Positions 44,891 through 52,817 of a stretch of 64,000 nt of DNA are shown here, in pieces. Position 1 is the first letter of the stretch. Each line of letters opens with the position of its first letter. Made by a program: the position numbers and the translations under genes. The notes below the pieces were generated by a model. That model ran no database searches. It was not told where the DNA came from and saw nothing but the letters and a program-made list of their open reading frames with translations. The DNA comes from Hymenobacter convexus (lineage in GTDB: Bacteria > Bacteroidota > Bacteroidia > Cytophagales > Hymenobacteraceae), in the NCBI RefSeq assembly GCF_030580955.1, contig NZ_JAUQON010000002.1, positions 62,001 to 126,000 on the forward strand, written 5' to 3'.

Positions 44891-46183
44891 CTACGCAAAC
44901 AGCGGGTAATCTTGCAGCCAGGCATTCACGCGCTGGCGCACCTGGCCGATGCGGGTGTCGTTGTCGTGGTTGGTCAGGGTTTCGTCAATCAGCTCCACGA
45001 TGCGGGCCATGTCGGCCTCGCCCAAGCCGCGGGTAGTTACGGCGGCCGAGCCAATACGGATGCCGCTGGTCACGAACGGCGACTTATCGTCGAAGGGCAC
45101 CATGTTTTTGTTGATGGTGATGTCGGCGCGCACCAGGGTGTTTTCGGCCAGCTTGCCGCTGATGCCTTTCGAGCGCAGGTCAATCAGCATGAGGTGGTTG
45201 TCGGTGCCGCCCGAGATGATGTCGTAGCCCAGGCCCACGAAGCCCTTAGCCAGCGCCTGCGCGTTGCGGGCCACCTGCTGGGTGTAGGTTTTAAAGTCGT
45301 CGGTCAGCGCCTCGCCGAAGGCCACGGCCTTGGCGGCGATGACGTGCTCCAGCGGCCCGCCCTGGGTGCCGGGGAATACGGCGCCATCAAGCAGGGCCGA
45401 CATCTGGCGGATTTCGCCTTTCGGGGTTTTCAGGCCGAAGGGGTTTTCGAAGTCCTTGCCCAGCATGATGAGGCCGCCGCGCGGGCCGCGCAGGGTTTTG
45501 TGGGTGGTGGTGGTCACGATGTGGCAGTGGTCGAAGGGCGAGTTCAGCAGGCCTTTGGCGATGAGGGCCGAGGGGTGCGAAATGTCGGCCAGCAGCAGGG
45601 CGCCCACTTCGTCGGCAGCTTCGCGCAGGGCTTTGTAGTCCCAGTCGCGCGAGTAGGCCGAGGCGCCGCAGATGATGAGCTTGGGCTGCTCGCGGCGCGC
45701 AATTTCCTTGATTTTGCTCCAGTCGATGAGGCCGGTTTCGCGCTCTACGCCATAAAAGCTAGGCTGGTAGAGCTTGCCCGAGAAGTTCACGGCCGAGCCG
45801 TGGGTGAGGTGGCCGCCGTGGCTCAGGTCGAAGCCCAGGATTTTGTCGCCGGGGTTGAGGCAGGCCAGCATCACGGCGGCGTTGGCCTGGGCGCCGGAGT
45901 GCGGCTGCACGTTGGCCCACTGCACGCCAAACAGCTCCTTCACGCGGTCGATGGCCAGCTGCTCCACCTGGTCCACGATTTCGCAGCCGCCGTAGTAGCG
46001 CTTGCCGGGCAGGCCCTCGGCGTACTTGTTGGTGAGCACGGAGCCCTGGGCGGCCATCACCTGTTCCGAAACGTAGTTTTCGGAGGCAATGAGCTCCAGG
46101 CCGTGGGTTTGGCGGGTTTTCTCCTGGGCAATGAGGTCGAAAACGGCGGTGTCGAGAAGGCGAGCGGGGGCGGCGGTTTGCAT
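44891..46183 (-). CDS. glyA: Serine hydroxymethyltransferase
   Basis: GlyA converts serine and tetrahydrofolate to glycine and methylene-THF, the main source of one-carbon units. The 430-residue PLP enzyme has the standard blocks: [36 protein letters not shown], the PLP lysine in [15 protein letters not shown] (near residue 229) and [13 protein letters not shown]. Length and motifs are normal. The ATG at 46183 sits 5 bases behind a TACCTTTA box, so the mRNA is probably leaderless. Confidence 0.98.
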   Translation of the reverse strand: MQTAAPARLLDTAVFDLIAQEKTRQTHGLELIASENYVSEQVMAAQGSVLTNKYAEGLPGKRYYGGCEIVDQVEQLAIDRVKELFGVQWANVQPHSGAQANAAVMLACLNPGDKILGFDLSHGGHLTHGSAVNFSGKLYQPSFYGVERETGLIDWSKIKEIARREQPKLIICGASAYSRDWDYKALREAADEVGALLLADISHPSALIAKGLLNSPFDHCHIVTTTTHKTLRGPRGGLIMLGKDFENPFGLKTPKGEIRQMSALLDGAVFPGTQGGPLEHVIAAKAVAFGEALTDDFKTYTQQVARNAQALAKGFVGLGYDIISGGTDNHLMLIDLRSKGISGKLAENTLVRADITINKNMVPFDDKSPFVTSGIRIGSAAVTTRGLGEADMARIVELIDETLTNHDNDTRIGQVRQRVNAWLQDYPLFA

Positions 46184-46188
46184 GGGCG

Positions 46189-46196
46189 TAAAGGTA
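46189..46196 (-). promoter_or_regulatory. Candidate -7 box of glyA
   Basis: TACCTTTA on the minus strand with 5 bases to the ATG at 46183. Confidence 0.5.
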
Positions 46197-46249
46197 ATAG
46201 CTTGATGGGGCTTGATTGTCGTTCTAGCGGGCGCCTCACCCCCAATCCG

Positions 46250-46426
46250 GTCGTTCTGACGGGCGCCTCACCCCCCGGCCTCCTCTCCCAAAGGAGAGGG
46301 GGAGCTACGGCGGCGCATGCGTTTGCGTTGTTTGCAAGAGAGTTTGCGAATAGAATTGCGAAGTCGACTGGCTTTCCCTCTCCCTTCGGAGAGGGGGCCG
46401 GGGGGTGAGGCGCCCGTCAGAACGAC
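46250..46426. repeat. Intergenic palindrome, family D
   Basis: GTCGTTCTGACGGGCGCCTC and its complement form outer arms of over 30 bp. Inner CTCTCC/GGAGAG stretches can form secondary stems. An extra direct partial copy (GTCGTTCTAGCGGGCGCCTC) starts near 46219. It lies between the divergent glyA and the sigma factor gene. Confidence 0.92.
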
Positions 46427-46459
46427 ACGGCATTCCCCGTTTCCGTTGTTACTTGCTGC

Positions 46460-46467
46460 TGCCTTTG
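46460..46467 (+). promoter_or_regulatory. Weak candidate -7 box of the ECF sigma gene
   Basis: TGCCTTTG, one base off TAnnTTTG, 9 bases before the ATG at 46477. Confidence 0.3.
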
Positions 46468-46476
46468 CTCCCTGCC

Positions 46477-46965
46477 ATGTCTGCGCCTCTCGCCGAAACC
46501 CTTACCCAGCTGCGCGTCGGCAACCAGAAGTTCCTGGTTGACTTTTACCAGCGCAGCCGGCACCTGTTTGCCCGCTGGGCCCAGCGCCAGTACCAGCTCG
46601 ACGCCCCGCAGGCCCACGGCCTGCTCCAGGACACCCTGCTCGACTTCTACGACCAGGTGGCCGACGGCCGCATCACCAAAATGCCCGACGACCTGCGTGC
46701 CTTCCTCTACGGCATGGCCCAGCAGCGCCTCGACGCCCAAGTGCCCGCCCACGTGCCCCTGCCCGCCGCCGAAGCCGGCCGCCGCCAGCGCCTGCTGGCC
46801 CAGTTCAACCAGCTCGGGGCCGATTGCCAGCAGGTGCTGACCTACTTTTACTTCCGCGGCTACCACTTCGAGAAGATGGGCGGCAAAATGGGCTTTCCCA
46901 ACGCCACCGTGGCCCGCCTCCAGAAAAGCGCCTGCCTGCGCAAACTTTACGACCTGCTGAAATGA
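46477..46965 (+). CDS. ECF-type RNA polymerase sigma factor
   Basis: A 162-residue sigma-70-like protein. The N-terminal half fits region 2 (FYQRSRHLFARWAQRQYQLD, AHGLLQDTLLDFYDQVADG). The C-terminal half fits region 4 with the helix-turn-helix (QQVLTYFYFRGYHFEKMGGKM followed by NATVARLQKSACLRKLYDLL). Conservation to well-known ECF groups is modest. The stop overlaps the ATG of the next gene (ATGA), so the two are translationally coupled, which is the usual sigma/anti-sigma arrangement. The start at 46477 fits the region 2 start. Confidence 0.82.
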   Translation: MSAPLAETLTQLRVGNQKFLVDFYQRSRHLFARWAQRQYQLDAPQAHGLLQDTLLDFYDQVADGRITKMPDDLRAFLYGMAQQRLDAQVPAHVPLPAAEAGRRQRLLAQFNQLGADCQQVLTYFYFRGYHFEKMGGKMGFPNATVARLQKSACLRKLYDLLK

Positions 46966-47780
46966 GTCCCGCGACTCCGCCCCGCCCCGACCTCCGCCCT
47001 TACTTCGACGAGCTGGAACGCTTTGCCGACGGCCAGATGGCCCCGGCCGAGCAGGAGGCCTTCGAGCTGCGCCTGGAGCAGGACGAAGCCCTGGCCGAAG
47101 CCCACGCCGCCTACGAGCAGCTCACCGCCGACCTGCGCTGGGCCGCCGGCCACGACACCCTGCGCCTGCGCCTGCAAGCCCTGGATGAGCGCATGAACGA
47201 GCGCGGCACGGCCCTGGCCCGCACCGAGCGCCTCGCCAAGCTGCGCCAGCGCCGCTGGACCGTGCTGGGCACCGTGGGCGCTTTTGTGCTGCTGGCCGCC
47301 GGGGTGGCGGCCTGGTACTTCAGCCGCCCCAGCCCCGCCCGGCCCGCCCGCAGCTGGGAAGCCTACTACCAACCCGACCCGGGGCCCGTCGTGACGCCGG
47401 CGCTGCTGCACAGCCGCCCGCTGCTTTCTGAGGTGCTCGACCAGTACCAGTCGGGCCATTACCCGGCGGCGCTGCACTCGCTGGGCCGCCTCTCGCCGCC
47501 CAGCGTGGGCGCCGACACTCTGCAGTACCTGCGCGGCCTCATTCTGCTGCGCCAGGGCCAGGGCAACGCCGCCCAGCTCTACCTGCGCCGCGTGAGCGAG
47601 GAAGACGGAGCCTCCGAGCTGGCCCGTCGCGCCCGCTACCACCTGGGCATGGCCTACTGGCAGGCCAAGGAGCTGGCCCCGGCCCTCAAAGAGCTGCGCG
47701 CCGTGGCCGCCGACTCGCTCAACCCCTTCCGCGCCCCGGCCCGGCGGGCCGTGGCGGCGGGGGTGCTGGAAAGGCGGTAG
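46962..47780 (+). CDS. Anti-sigma-like single-pass membrane protein with TPR-like domain
   Basis: A 272-residue protein coupled to the sigma gene by ATGA overlap. The N-terminal 95 residues are acidic and helical (ERFADGQMAPAEQEAFELRL), like the cytoplasmic part of zinc-less anti-sigma factors. A membrane helix follows (about 98-118, VLGTVGAFVLLAAGVAAWYF), then a periplasmic TPR-like region (about 150-270, YLRGLILLRQGQGNAAQLYL). A role in controlling the sigma factor is inferred from the architecture and the overlap. Confidence 0.8.
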   Translation: MSPATPPRPDLRPYFDELERFADGQMAPAEQEAFELRLEQDEALAEAHAAYEQLTADLRWAAGHDTLRLRLQALDERMNERGTALARTERLAKLRQRRWTVLGTVGAFVLLAAGVAAWYFSRPSPARPARSWEAYYQPDPGPVVTPALLHSRPLLSEVLDQYQSGHYPAALHSLGRLSPPSVGADTLQYLRGLILLRQGQGNAAQLYLRRVSEEDGASELARRARYHLGMAYWQAKELAPALKELRAVAADSLNPFRAPARRAVAAGVLERR

Positions 47781-47898
47781 GCCTGTAGAACGGTGTGGGG
47801 GCGGGGCTTGCCCCCGTCCGCGCGGCCGCATCGTTCCAACACCTTCGTTCAACGTCCGGGCGGGGGCAAGCCCCGCCCCTACACCGTTCTACAGGCCT
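47779..47898. repeat. Intergenic palindrome, family E
   Basis: AGGCCTGTAGAACGGTGT and its complement, then GGGCGGGGCTTGCCCCCG-like inner stems, form a long imperfect inverted repeat that begins on the stop codon of the preceding gene. The inner part can form its own smaller hairpins. Confidence 0.9.
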
Positions 47899-47904
47899 GC
47901 CTAG

Positions 47905-47959
47905 CCATAAAAAACCGGTCGGAAGTGGTGGCTCACCACTTCCGACCGGTTTTTTATGG
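47905..47959. repeat. Perfect 26-bp palindrome with 3-nt loop
   Basis: Both arms (CCATAAAAAACCGGTCGGAA and on, with the complement) match perfectly over 26 bp around the loop GCT. The right arm ends in T6, so it may also serve as a terminator. It contains ACCACT-TCCG-ACCGGT, the core of the adjacent 21-bp repeats. Confidence 0.95.
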
Positions 47960-48097
47960 CTCCTTTCCGGTTTAGAATCGGTAGTGGGTGGTTCTAAACC
48001 ACCCCTGACCGGTTCTAAACCACTCGGGACCGGTGCGCAACCACTACGGACCGGTCCCAAACCACTCACGACCGGTTCCGAACCGCTCGAACGGCCG
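47935..48097. repeat. 21-bp tandem repeat array (ACCACTnnnnACCGGT core)
   Basis: Cores start at 47935, 47998, 48019, 48040 and 48061, all spaced by 21 bp or multiples of it. Degenerate in-register units lie near 47956, 47977 and 48082. The four-base middle varies from unit to unit. The array fills the gap between two convergent genes and stops at the stop codon of the gene at 48098. Confidence 0.85.
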
Positions 48098-48598
48098 CTA
48101 GGCGGCGGCCAGGGTGGCTTTGGCCGCTTTGACGGCTTTGGCGGCGGCGCCGAGGCGGTTGGCGTAGCGCTTTTTCATGGTTTGCAGGGCAGTTTGCACG
48201 GCGGCGGTTTCGCCGTTGTCCTGGCGCAGGTCTTCGTACACGTCGTCGGCGGTCACCATCACGTCGGCGCCGGCCAGGCGGTAGGTGTCGTTCACTTTCT
48301 GGGCCAGGGGCCCGAGCACGGCCTGGATGCCGCGCAGGCTGTCCATCAGGGCCACGTCTTTCTCAAACTCGGCCAGGTCGAAGCTGCGGCGGGTGAAGCC
48401 CTGGTCGGCGCGGGTAGCGTCGAGAGCGGCCTGGGCGAAGGGCACGCCGTCGAAGCCGATGTTGCGCAGGCCCTTGCTTTCCTCGGGCTGCAGGGTGATG
48501 AGGAAGGGCAGCAGAGCTTCGGCCTGACGCAGCAGGTCGACGACTTTTTTGGCGTCGGCGGTAGAGAGGGTTTCGGAAATGCGGTTGCCTTGTTTCAT
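48098..48598 (-). CDS. Hypothetical helical protein
   Basis: A 166-residue soluble protein with no signal or membrane segment, mostly alpha-helical (TLSTADAKKVVDLLRQAEALL, FEKDVALMDSLRGIQAVLGPL, TALQTMKKRYANRLGAAAKA). It ends in an Ala/Lys-rich helix. I do not recognise a family, though uncharacterised proteins of this build are common in Bacteroidota. The 21-bp repeat array starts directly at its stop codon. Confidence 0.72.
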   Translation of the reverse strand: MKQGNRISETLSTADAKKVVDLLRQAEALLPFLITLQPEESKGLRNIGFDGVPFAQAALDATRADQGFTRRSFDLAEFEKDVALMDSLRGIQAVLGPLAQKVNDTYRLAGADVMVTADDVYEDLRQDNGETAAVQTALQTMKKRYANRLGAAAKAVKAAKATLAAA

Positions 48599-48709
48599 GG
48601 GTAAATGGGAGGTAAAATGAAAAAAGATGGGGAAGAAAAAAACGGGCGGCCGGGCCCCAAAAGGCCATGCCGCCCGCGTGTGCTGGTAAATGTAAGCAAA
48701 AGCGTACCG

Positions 48710-51700
48710 TTATTTTTCTATCTGTAATTGTTCGCGTTTCACCACTTTGCCGCCTTGCAGCAGGTGCACGTAGTAGAGGCCGGCGGGCAGCTTGTCGGTG
48801 TTCAGGCGCAGGGTGGCCTCGCCCCGGCTGGCCTGCTCGGCGCAGGGCCTGCCGTAACTGTCGAACAGGCGCACCGTGACGGGGTGGGCGGCGTCGGCGT
48901 TTTCCACGTGCACGTCCACGGTTTCGCGGGCAGGGTTGGGGTAGAGGGTGGCGGAAGGCTTGTCGGCTTGGGCGCTACGGTATGATGGACAACCCTGCGT
49001 ATAATAATCTTGATAGTACACGGCTTGTACATCCGGGGCTCCTTGACAGTACGACGGGCTTGACACTGTGACTGTCAGTGTGTAATCCTGAAAGGGCAAG
49101 CCATCTATCAACATGCTCTGTCCGCCGTTATTCGAGGAAAGGTACCCCGCGCTTGTAGTCCAAGTGTATGGCCCAGGAACGCCGATGCTCGACGTAAGGT
49201 TGAATACGATGCCCGTGGTGGCGCAAGTTGGATTGCTGATGCCATTGTTAATCTCCATCATTCCCTCCCCTACCGCCACGCGTCGGCTGGCGATGGTGCT
49301 GAAACAGCCGTTGCTGAGATTAGCATAAATGGTCACCACGCCGCGCGCGCCGGCAGTTGGCACTGCCTGCACACTGGTCACGCCCGCTGTATTCGCCGGA
49401 ATAAAAGTGACCAGCCCGGCCGGCGAGGCCGTCCAGCCCGTGACCCCGCCGAAGGGCGGAGCTACGCTGAACGGCGTACCCGCACTGCCAGCGCAGACAA
49501 TATCGGACCCAGTGATGGATACGGGTGGGTAGAGGTTGCACTCGGTGGAGCAGGAAACGGTGGCATTGGATTGCAGCTGTAACTCGTTGAAAATCCATTC
49601 CGCCTGCCGGGCCGGAAAGAAGGGATGCGGGTAATTGAACTTCTGCCCCCCCCCCACAGTGGTGTAGCTCTTCTGGGCGATGAAGTGGGGGGGCACCGGC
49701 CGGACAGGACTCGACGTCAGGTCGCTGACATAGCTGGAACGCGCGGTAACGTTATCAATGGGCACGTCGAGGGCGCTGGCCGTGGGCACGAAACAGAAAT
49801 CGCCCGCCGTGGAGAAGCTGGCATCCAGGCTTAGAAACCATAGCAAGCTGAAATGGCCCGTCGGTGGGTCGATGCGTGCCTGCTCGCTCACGTTTTGGGT
49901 GCCCCCGGGCAAGCCGTCCCAGGCCACGGGGTTGCTGAACACCGAGTGGAAGGCAAAATTGGTGAGGTAGGTCCGGCTGTTGAAAACCATCAGCGTGCGC
50001 ACCTGCCGGTAGATGCGCAGGCTGGAAAGGCGCTCATGCTGACCGGGGTTGGGCATGGCGTTTACGATGACCTCCGTGTTGTAGCTGGTGCGCTTTATCC
50101 ACGGCAGTGGCGAAAGAAAGCCCGAGAATTGATAGCGCACCAGTTCATCGTGCGGGCTCAAGGACCCGTTGCCGCACTGTGACCCCAGGCTCGTGGCCAC
50201 GAATTGATACGGGAAACTGCCGCTCACCATGGGCTGATAATCGCTGGCAATAAACCAATTGAAGCTGGTGGCAAACGAAGCAAATGGCCCATAGCCCGAG
50301 CGGGTGGCCCGCACCAGCAGCAGCTGCTGGGTAGCGGGCGCGTTGCCCAGTTGCTCGCCCTCGAATACCTCCGGGAAAATATCTTTTCCGAACAGCGCGC
50401 CGATGCCCCCCAGTATCTGCACGCCCACCATGGCGTTGGCCTGCGCCACCAGGGCTTGCAGGCCCAGGGGCGTGTTGGCCCCGCGGTGGGGGCTGTCGTG
50501 GGTCACGAGCAGGCGGGTGTCGGAACTGTTGGGCACGGCCCGTTCCATTTTGGCTAGGCCGTAGCGGGCCACCAGCCCCCCCATCGAAATGCCCAGCACC
50601 ACGTTTTTCTCGGTGCTGCCGTTGCGTGCCTTTTCCTGGTTCACCCAGTCCACCACCTCTTTGAACAAGGCCGCGTTGCGGCGGATGTCGTCGGTGCCGT
50701 TGGCGTAGTCGATGAAGACGATATCGTAGCCCGTGGCCCCGGCGGGCAGACCGTTGGGACTGGGGGCATTTTCTAGGGCGCTATAGAGGTTATAGCCAAA
50801 TACGGGATTTACATCCGCTAAAAAGTCCCTGATACTATAATTATACTTCTGCAAATGCGGCGCAACGCTGGATGCATCGTATCCTTCGGCTACAATCAAG
50901 GGCCGGAGCAGTTGCGTGCGGCTACCATCGCCGTAGCGGATATACACCATGCCGCCGGAGTGCTCGGAGGTCGGGCCGAAGGGCACCGTGCGGCCGATGT
51001 CGGAATAGCGGGCGGCGGGCGCGCAACCGGGGGCGCGCACCTCCAAGTCGAAATGGCTTTCGTAGCTGGTGTAGGTACCGGCCACAATCTGCGGCTGGGC
51101 CCCGCCGACGGTGCTGGTGTTTGTGCTGGTACTGTTGGCAGTACCGAACCGCGTGGACTGGAAATACGTCACGCGCACCTTCACGCGCCGGGTGCCGGCC
51201 GTGCAGTAGCTCGCCCCGATGGGCTGGCCCCAGGTGGCGGTGCGGTAGCCTTGGCCGTCGCCGAAGTCGATGCTCAGGTTGCTGACGCTGCCGCCCCCGC
51301 TTTGCACGTGCAGGTTTTGGGCAAACACGAAGCTCACGTCGCCGGTGGCGGCCACGCTGGTTTCGGGGGCGGCCATGAACAGCACCCGCGAGAGGTAGGG
51401 GCTTTGGCTGCGCCCGGCCACATCGAAGAGCTGCTCGTTCTGGGCCGTGAACAGGCCGGCCGTGAGGGCGTCGGGCCGCAGGGCGGCGTAGTTGATGCGC
51501 TGCACCATGATGGGAATGGCTGCCGAAGCGGTGGCCTGCGTTTGCAGGCGGGTGTTGAGGTCGCCGAGGGTGGGAAGGGGGTTGGTGCCCGTGATGTAGC
51601 TCGTCAGCACGCTGGCGTAGGCCATGCGCCACGCCTGCATGTTGGTCCGGCTGCTGTCAGTAAGGGTGCCGTTGAACACGTCAAGCGGCACAAAGCGCAG

Positions 51701-51862
51701 GCCGTACTCCTCCAGGAAGGGCGCCGGCACCTGGGTTTTGTCGACCTGCGCGAACAGGTGGTCGAGGTGCTGGCGCAGCGAGTCGGGCGGCGGCGATTGG
51801 GCCCAGGCCGGCGCGGCGGCGCAGAGCCAGCAAAGAGCGAGTAGCGTAAAAAGTTTTTTCAT
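48710..51862 (-). CDS. T9SS-exported lipase/esterase-like protein
   Basis: A 1050-residue secreted protein with a signal peptide (MKKLFTLLALCWLCAAAPAWA). The central part has an alpha/beta-hydrolase signature: NVVLGISMGGLVARYGLAKM (GxSxG serine near residue 425), followed by LLVTHDSPHRGAN, as in PGAP1-like lipases. Two PKD-like beta domains follow (about 780-950), and then a C-terminal type IX secretion sorting domain (about 970-1050, LYPNPARETVDVHVENAD, LPAGLYYVHLLQGGKVVK). It is probably displayed on the surface or released. A G10 run (C10 at 49646-49655) inside the coding region keeps the frame open. Confidence 0.87.
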   Translation of the reverse strand: MKKLFTLLALCWLCAAAPAWAQSPPPDSLRQHLDHLFAQVDKTQVPAPFLEEYGLRFVPLDVFNGTLTDSSRTNMQAWRMAYASVLTSYITGTNPLPTLGDLNTRLQTQATASAAIPIMVQRINYAALRPDALTAGLFTAQNEQLFDVAGRSQSPYLSRVLFMAAPETSVAATGDVSFVFAQNLHVQSGGGSVSNLSIDFGDGQGYRTATWGQPIGASYCTAGTRRVKVRVTYFQSTRFGTANSTSTNTSTVGGAQPQIVAGTYTSYESHFDLEVRAPGCAPAARYSDIGRTVPFGPTSEHSGGMVYIRYGDGSRTQLLRPLIVAEGYDASSVAPHLQKYNYSIRDFLADVNPVFGYNLYSALENAPSPNGLPAGATGYDIVFIDYANGTDDIRRNAALFKEVVDWVNQEKARNGSTEKNVVLGISMGGLVARYGLAKMERAVPNSSDTRLLVTHDSPHRGANTPLGLQALVAQANAMVGVQILGGIGALFGKDIFPEVFEGEQLGNAPATQQLLLVRATRSGYGPFASFATSFNWFIASDYQPMVSGSFPYQFVATSLGSQCGNGSLSPHDELVRYQFSGFLSPLPWIKRTSYNTEVIVNAMPNPGQHERLSSLRIYRQVRTLMVFNSRTYLTNFAFHSVFSNPVAWDGLPGGTQNVSEQARIDPPTGHFSLLWFLSLDASFSTAGDFCFVPTASALDVPIDNVTARSSYVSDLTSSPVRPVPPHFIAQKSYTTVGGGQKFNYPHPFFPARQAEWIFNELQLQSNATVSCSTECNLYPPVSITGSDIVCAGSAGTPFSVAPPFGGVTGWTASPAGLVTFIPANTAGVTSVQAVPTAGARGVVTIYANLSNGCFSTIASRRVAVGEGMMEINNGISNPTCATTGIVFNLTSSIGVPGPYTWTTSAGYLSSNNGGQSMLIDGLPFQDYTLTVTVSSPSYCQGAPDVQAVYYQDYYTQGCPSYRSAQADKPSATLYPNPARETVDVHVENADAAHPVTVRLFDSYGRPCAEQASRGEATLRLNTDKLPAGLYYVHLLQGGKVVKREQLQIEK

Positions 51863-51895
51863 AGAATGGAAGGGAGTTGGGGTGAAAAAATGGGA

Positions 51896-52453
51896 CTAAA
51901 GTTTCTTATCAAAGCGCCCCTGCGTGACTTTGATGGTATCGCAGCCCGGCTGGGCCAGCGTGAAGGCGAACGTGCCCGAAATGATGCCCGCCTGCAAGTC
52001 CAGACGCGTGATAGTAATAGAGCCTTTAGAATAACCGTTTGCTTGGTCGCTTCTATAGGTATCACAGGGGGATGTGCGGTATTCATCCGTAAACCCTGCT
52101 CCGGTGTCGGGACTTGCTCCAATTAGGTAAACGCCTGCATGGTTAATATTTATTCCGCCCAGGGAAAGTCTCTGTTTCTTTAGGCTCTGTGCATCTGGAT
52201 AGCGGTAGGTGCGCACGTCCAAGCTGCCGCCTTGGTAGCCGGGGTCGTAAATCACGGCGTAGCTGGGGGTGCCGTTGGAGCCGCCGCCGGGGGTGTAGGG
52301 CTGGCCGTTGACGAGGCAGCCGAAGGTGTTGGCCCCGGTCTGGGTGGCCGGTGGCAGCTGGGCGGCCGGGTCGGCGGGCGTGGGGTCGTTCTTGCACTTG
52401 CTGCACTGCGTGAGTGTGGCCAGGCACAGGTAAAGCAGGAATTTGCGTTTCAT
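51896..52453 (-). CDS. Hypothetical lipoprotein (DUF6252-like)
   Basis: A 185-residue lipoprotein (MKRKFLLYLCLATLTQC, lipobox with Cys near residue 17, then SKCKN). The mature part begins with a Pro/Ala-rich linker and has the block FGCLVNGQPYTPGGGSNGT, a start often seen in Bacteroidota beta-sandwich lipoproteins such as DUF6252. It ends GTFAFTLAQPGCDTIKVTQGRF. It starts 33 bases after the lipase-like gene in the opposite reading order, that is, it lies just upstream of it on the minus strand and may share a transcript. Function unknown. Confidence 0.75.
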   Translation of the reverse strand: MKRKFLLYLCLATLTQCSKCKNDPTPADPAAQLPPATQTGANTFGCLVNGQPYTPGGGSNGTPSYAVIYDPGYQGGSLDVRTYRYPDAQSLKKQRLSLGGININHAGVYLIGASPDTGAGFTDEYRTSPCDTYRSDQANGYSKGSITITRLDLQAGIISGTFAFTLAQPGCDTIKVTQGRFDKKL

Positions 52454-52497
52454 AACAAGGCGCGTTTGGAGTGGGGCCGGCAACTACTGCCGTTAGA

Positions 52498-52505
52498 GAA
52501 AGATA
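52498..52505 (-). promoter_or_regulatory. Candidate -7 box of the lipoprotein/lipase pair
   Basis: TATCTTTC on the minus strand, one base off the consensus, 44 bases upstream of the ATG at 52453. The 364-bp gap to 52817 otherwise holds only the terminator at 52746 and no convincing gene. Confidence 0.4.
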
Positions 52506-52745
52506 CGCTACCCGACGCGCCGGTAAAGCTCAGCCGAATAGGTGCCTGGTAAAAGGACATTATGCCCTGAATAAGACATCGGTTGGGGTCCATTTCGTAG
52601 GAATCTTCCTGGTTAGCAGGCAGCCGAAAGTTCGCCTGTTGCCTATCAAAGCACATTGCCGTTGAATACCAACAGCCATGCGTCACCAAAAAATCTCCGT
52701 ATTGTGGCATCGTTTACCCGCCTGGGGTTTTCCCCCACCAAAGCA

Positions 52746-52779
52746 AGAAGCCCCGGCCGCTCACGCAGCCGGGGCTTCT
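52746..52779 (-). terminator. Probable terminator of the beta-helix protein gene
   Basis: AGAAGCCCCGGC and GCCGGGGCTTCT form a 12-bp stem with a 10-nt loop, about 38 bases after the stop of the minus-strand gene at 52818. The T run after it is short. Confidence 0.65.
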
Positions 52780-52817
52780 CAACAAGGCGGGACGACGCGG
52801 GGGCGCGGCCCTCGGCC

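Noticed and set aside
44912..46408. Plus-strand frame of 498 codons opposite glyA
   Set aside because: Antisense to an unambiguous serine hydroxymethyltransferase; it also runs into the family D palindrome.
47719..48069. Minus-strand ORF with seven-residue repeats
   Set aside because: The repeats only reflect the 21-bp DNA periodicity. An open frame with a similar seven-residue repeat also exists on the plus strand, and there is no start context or domain.
47935..48097. CRISPR-like direct repeats
   Set aside because: The units are contiguous 21-bp repeats with a varying centre and no unique spacers of 25-40 bp; no cas genes are present.
52450..52710. 86-codon ORF overlapping the lipoprotein start (ATGA)
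   Set aside because: The overlap is suggestive, but the peptide shows no domain or signal, and a promoter-like box for the lipoprotein lies within it.
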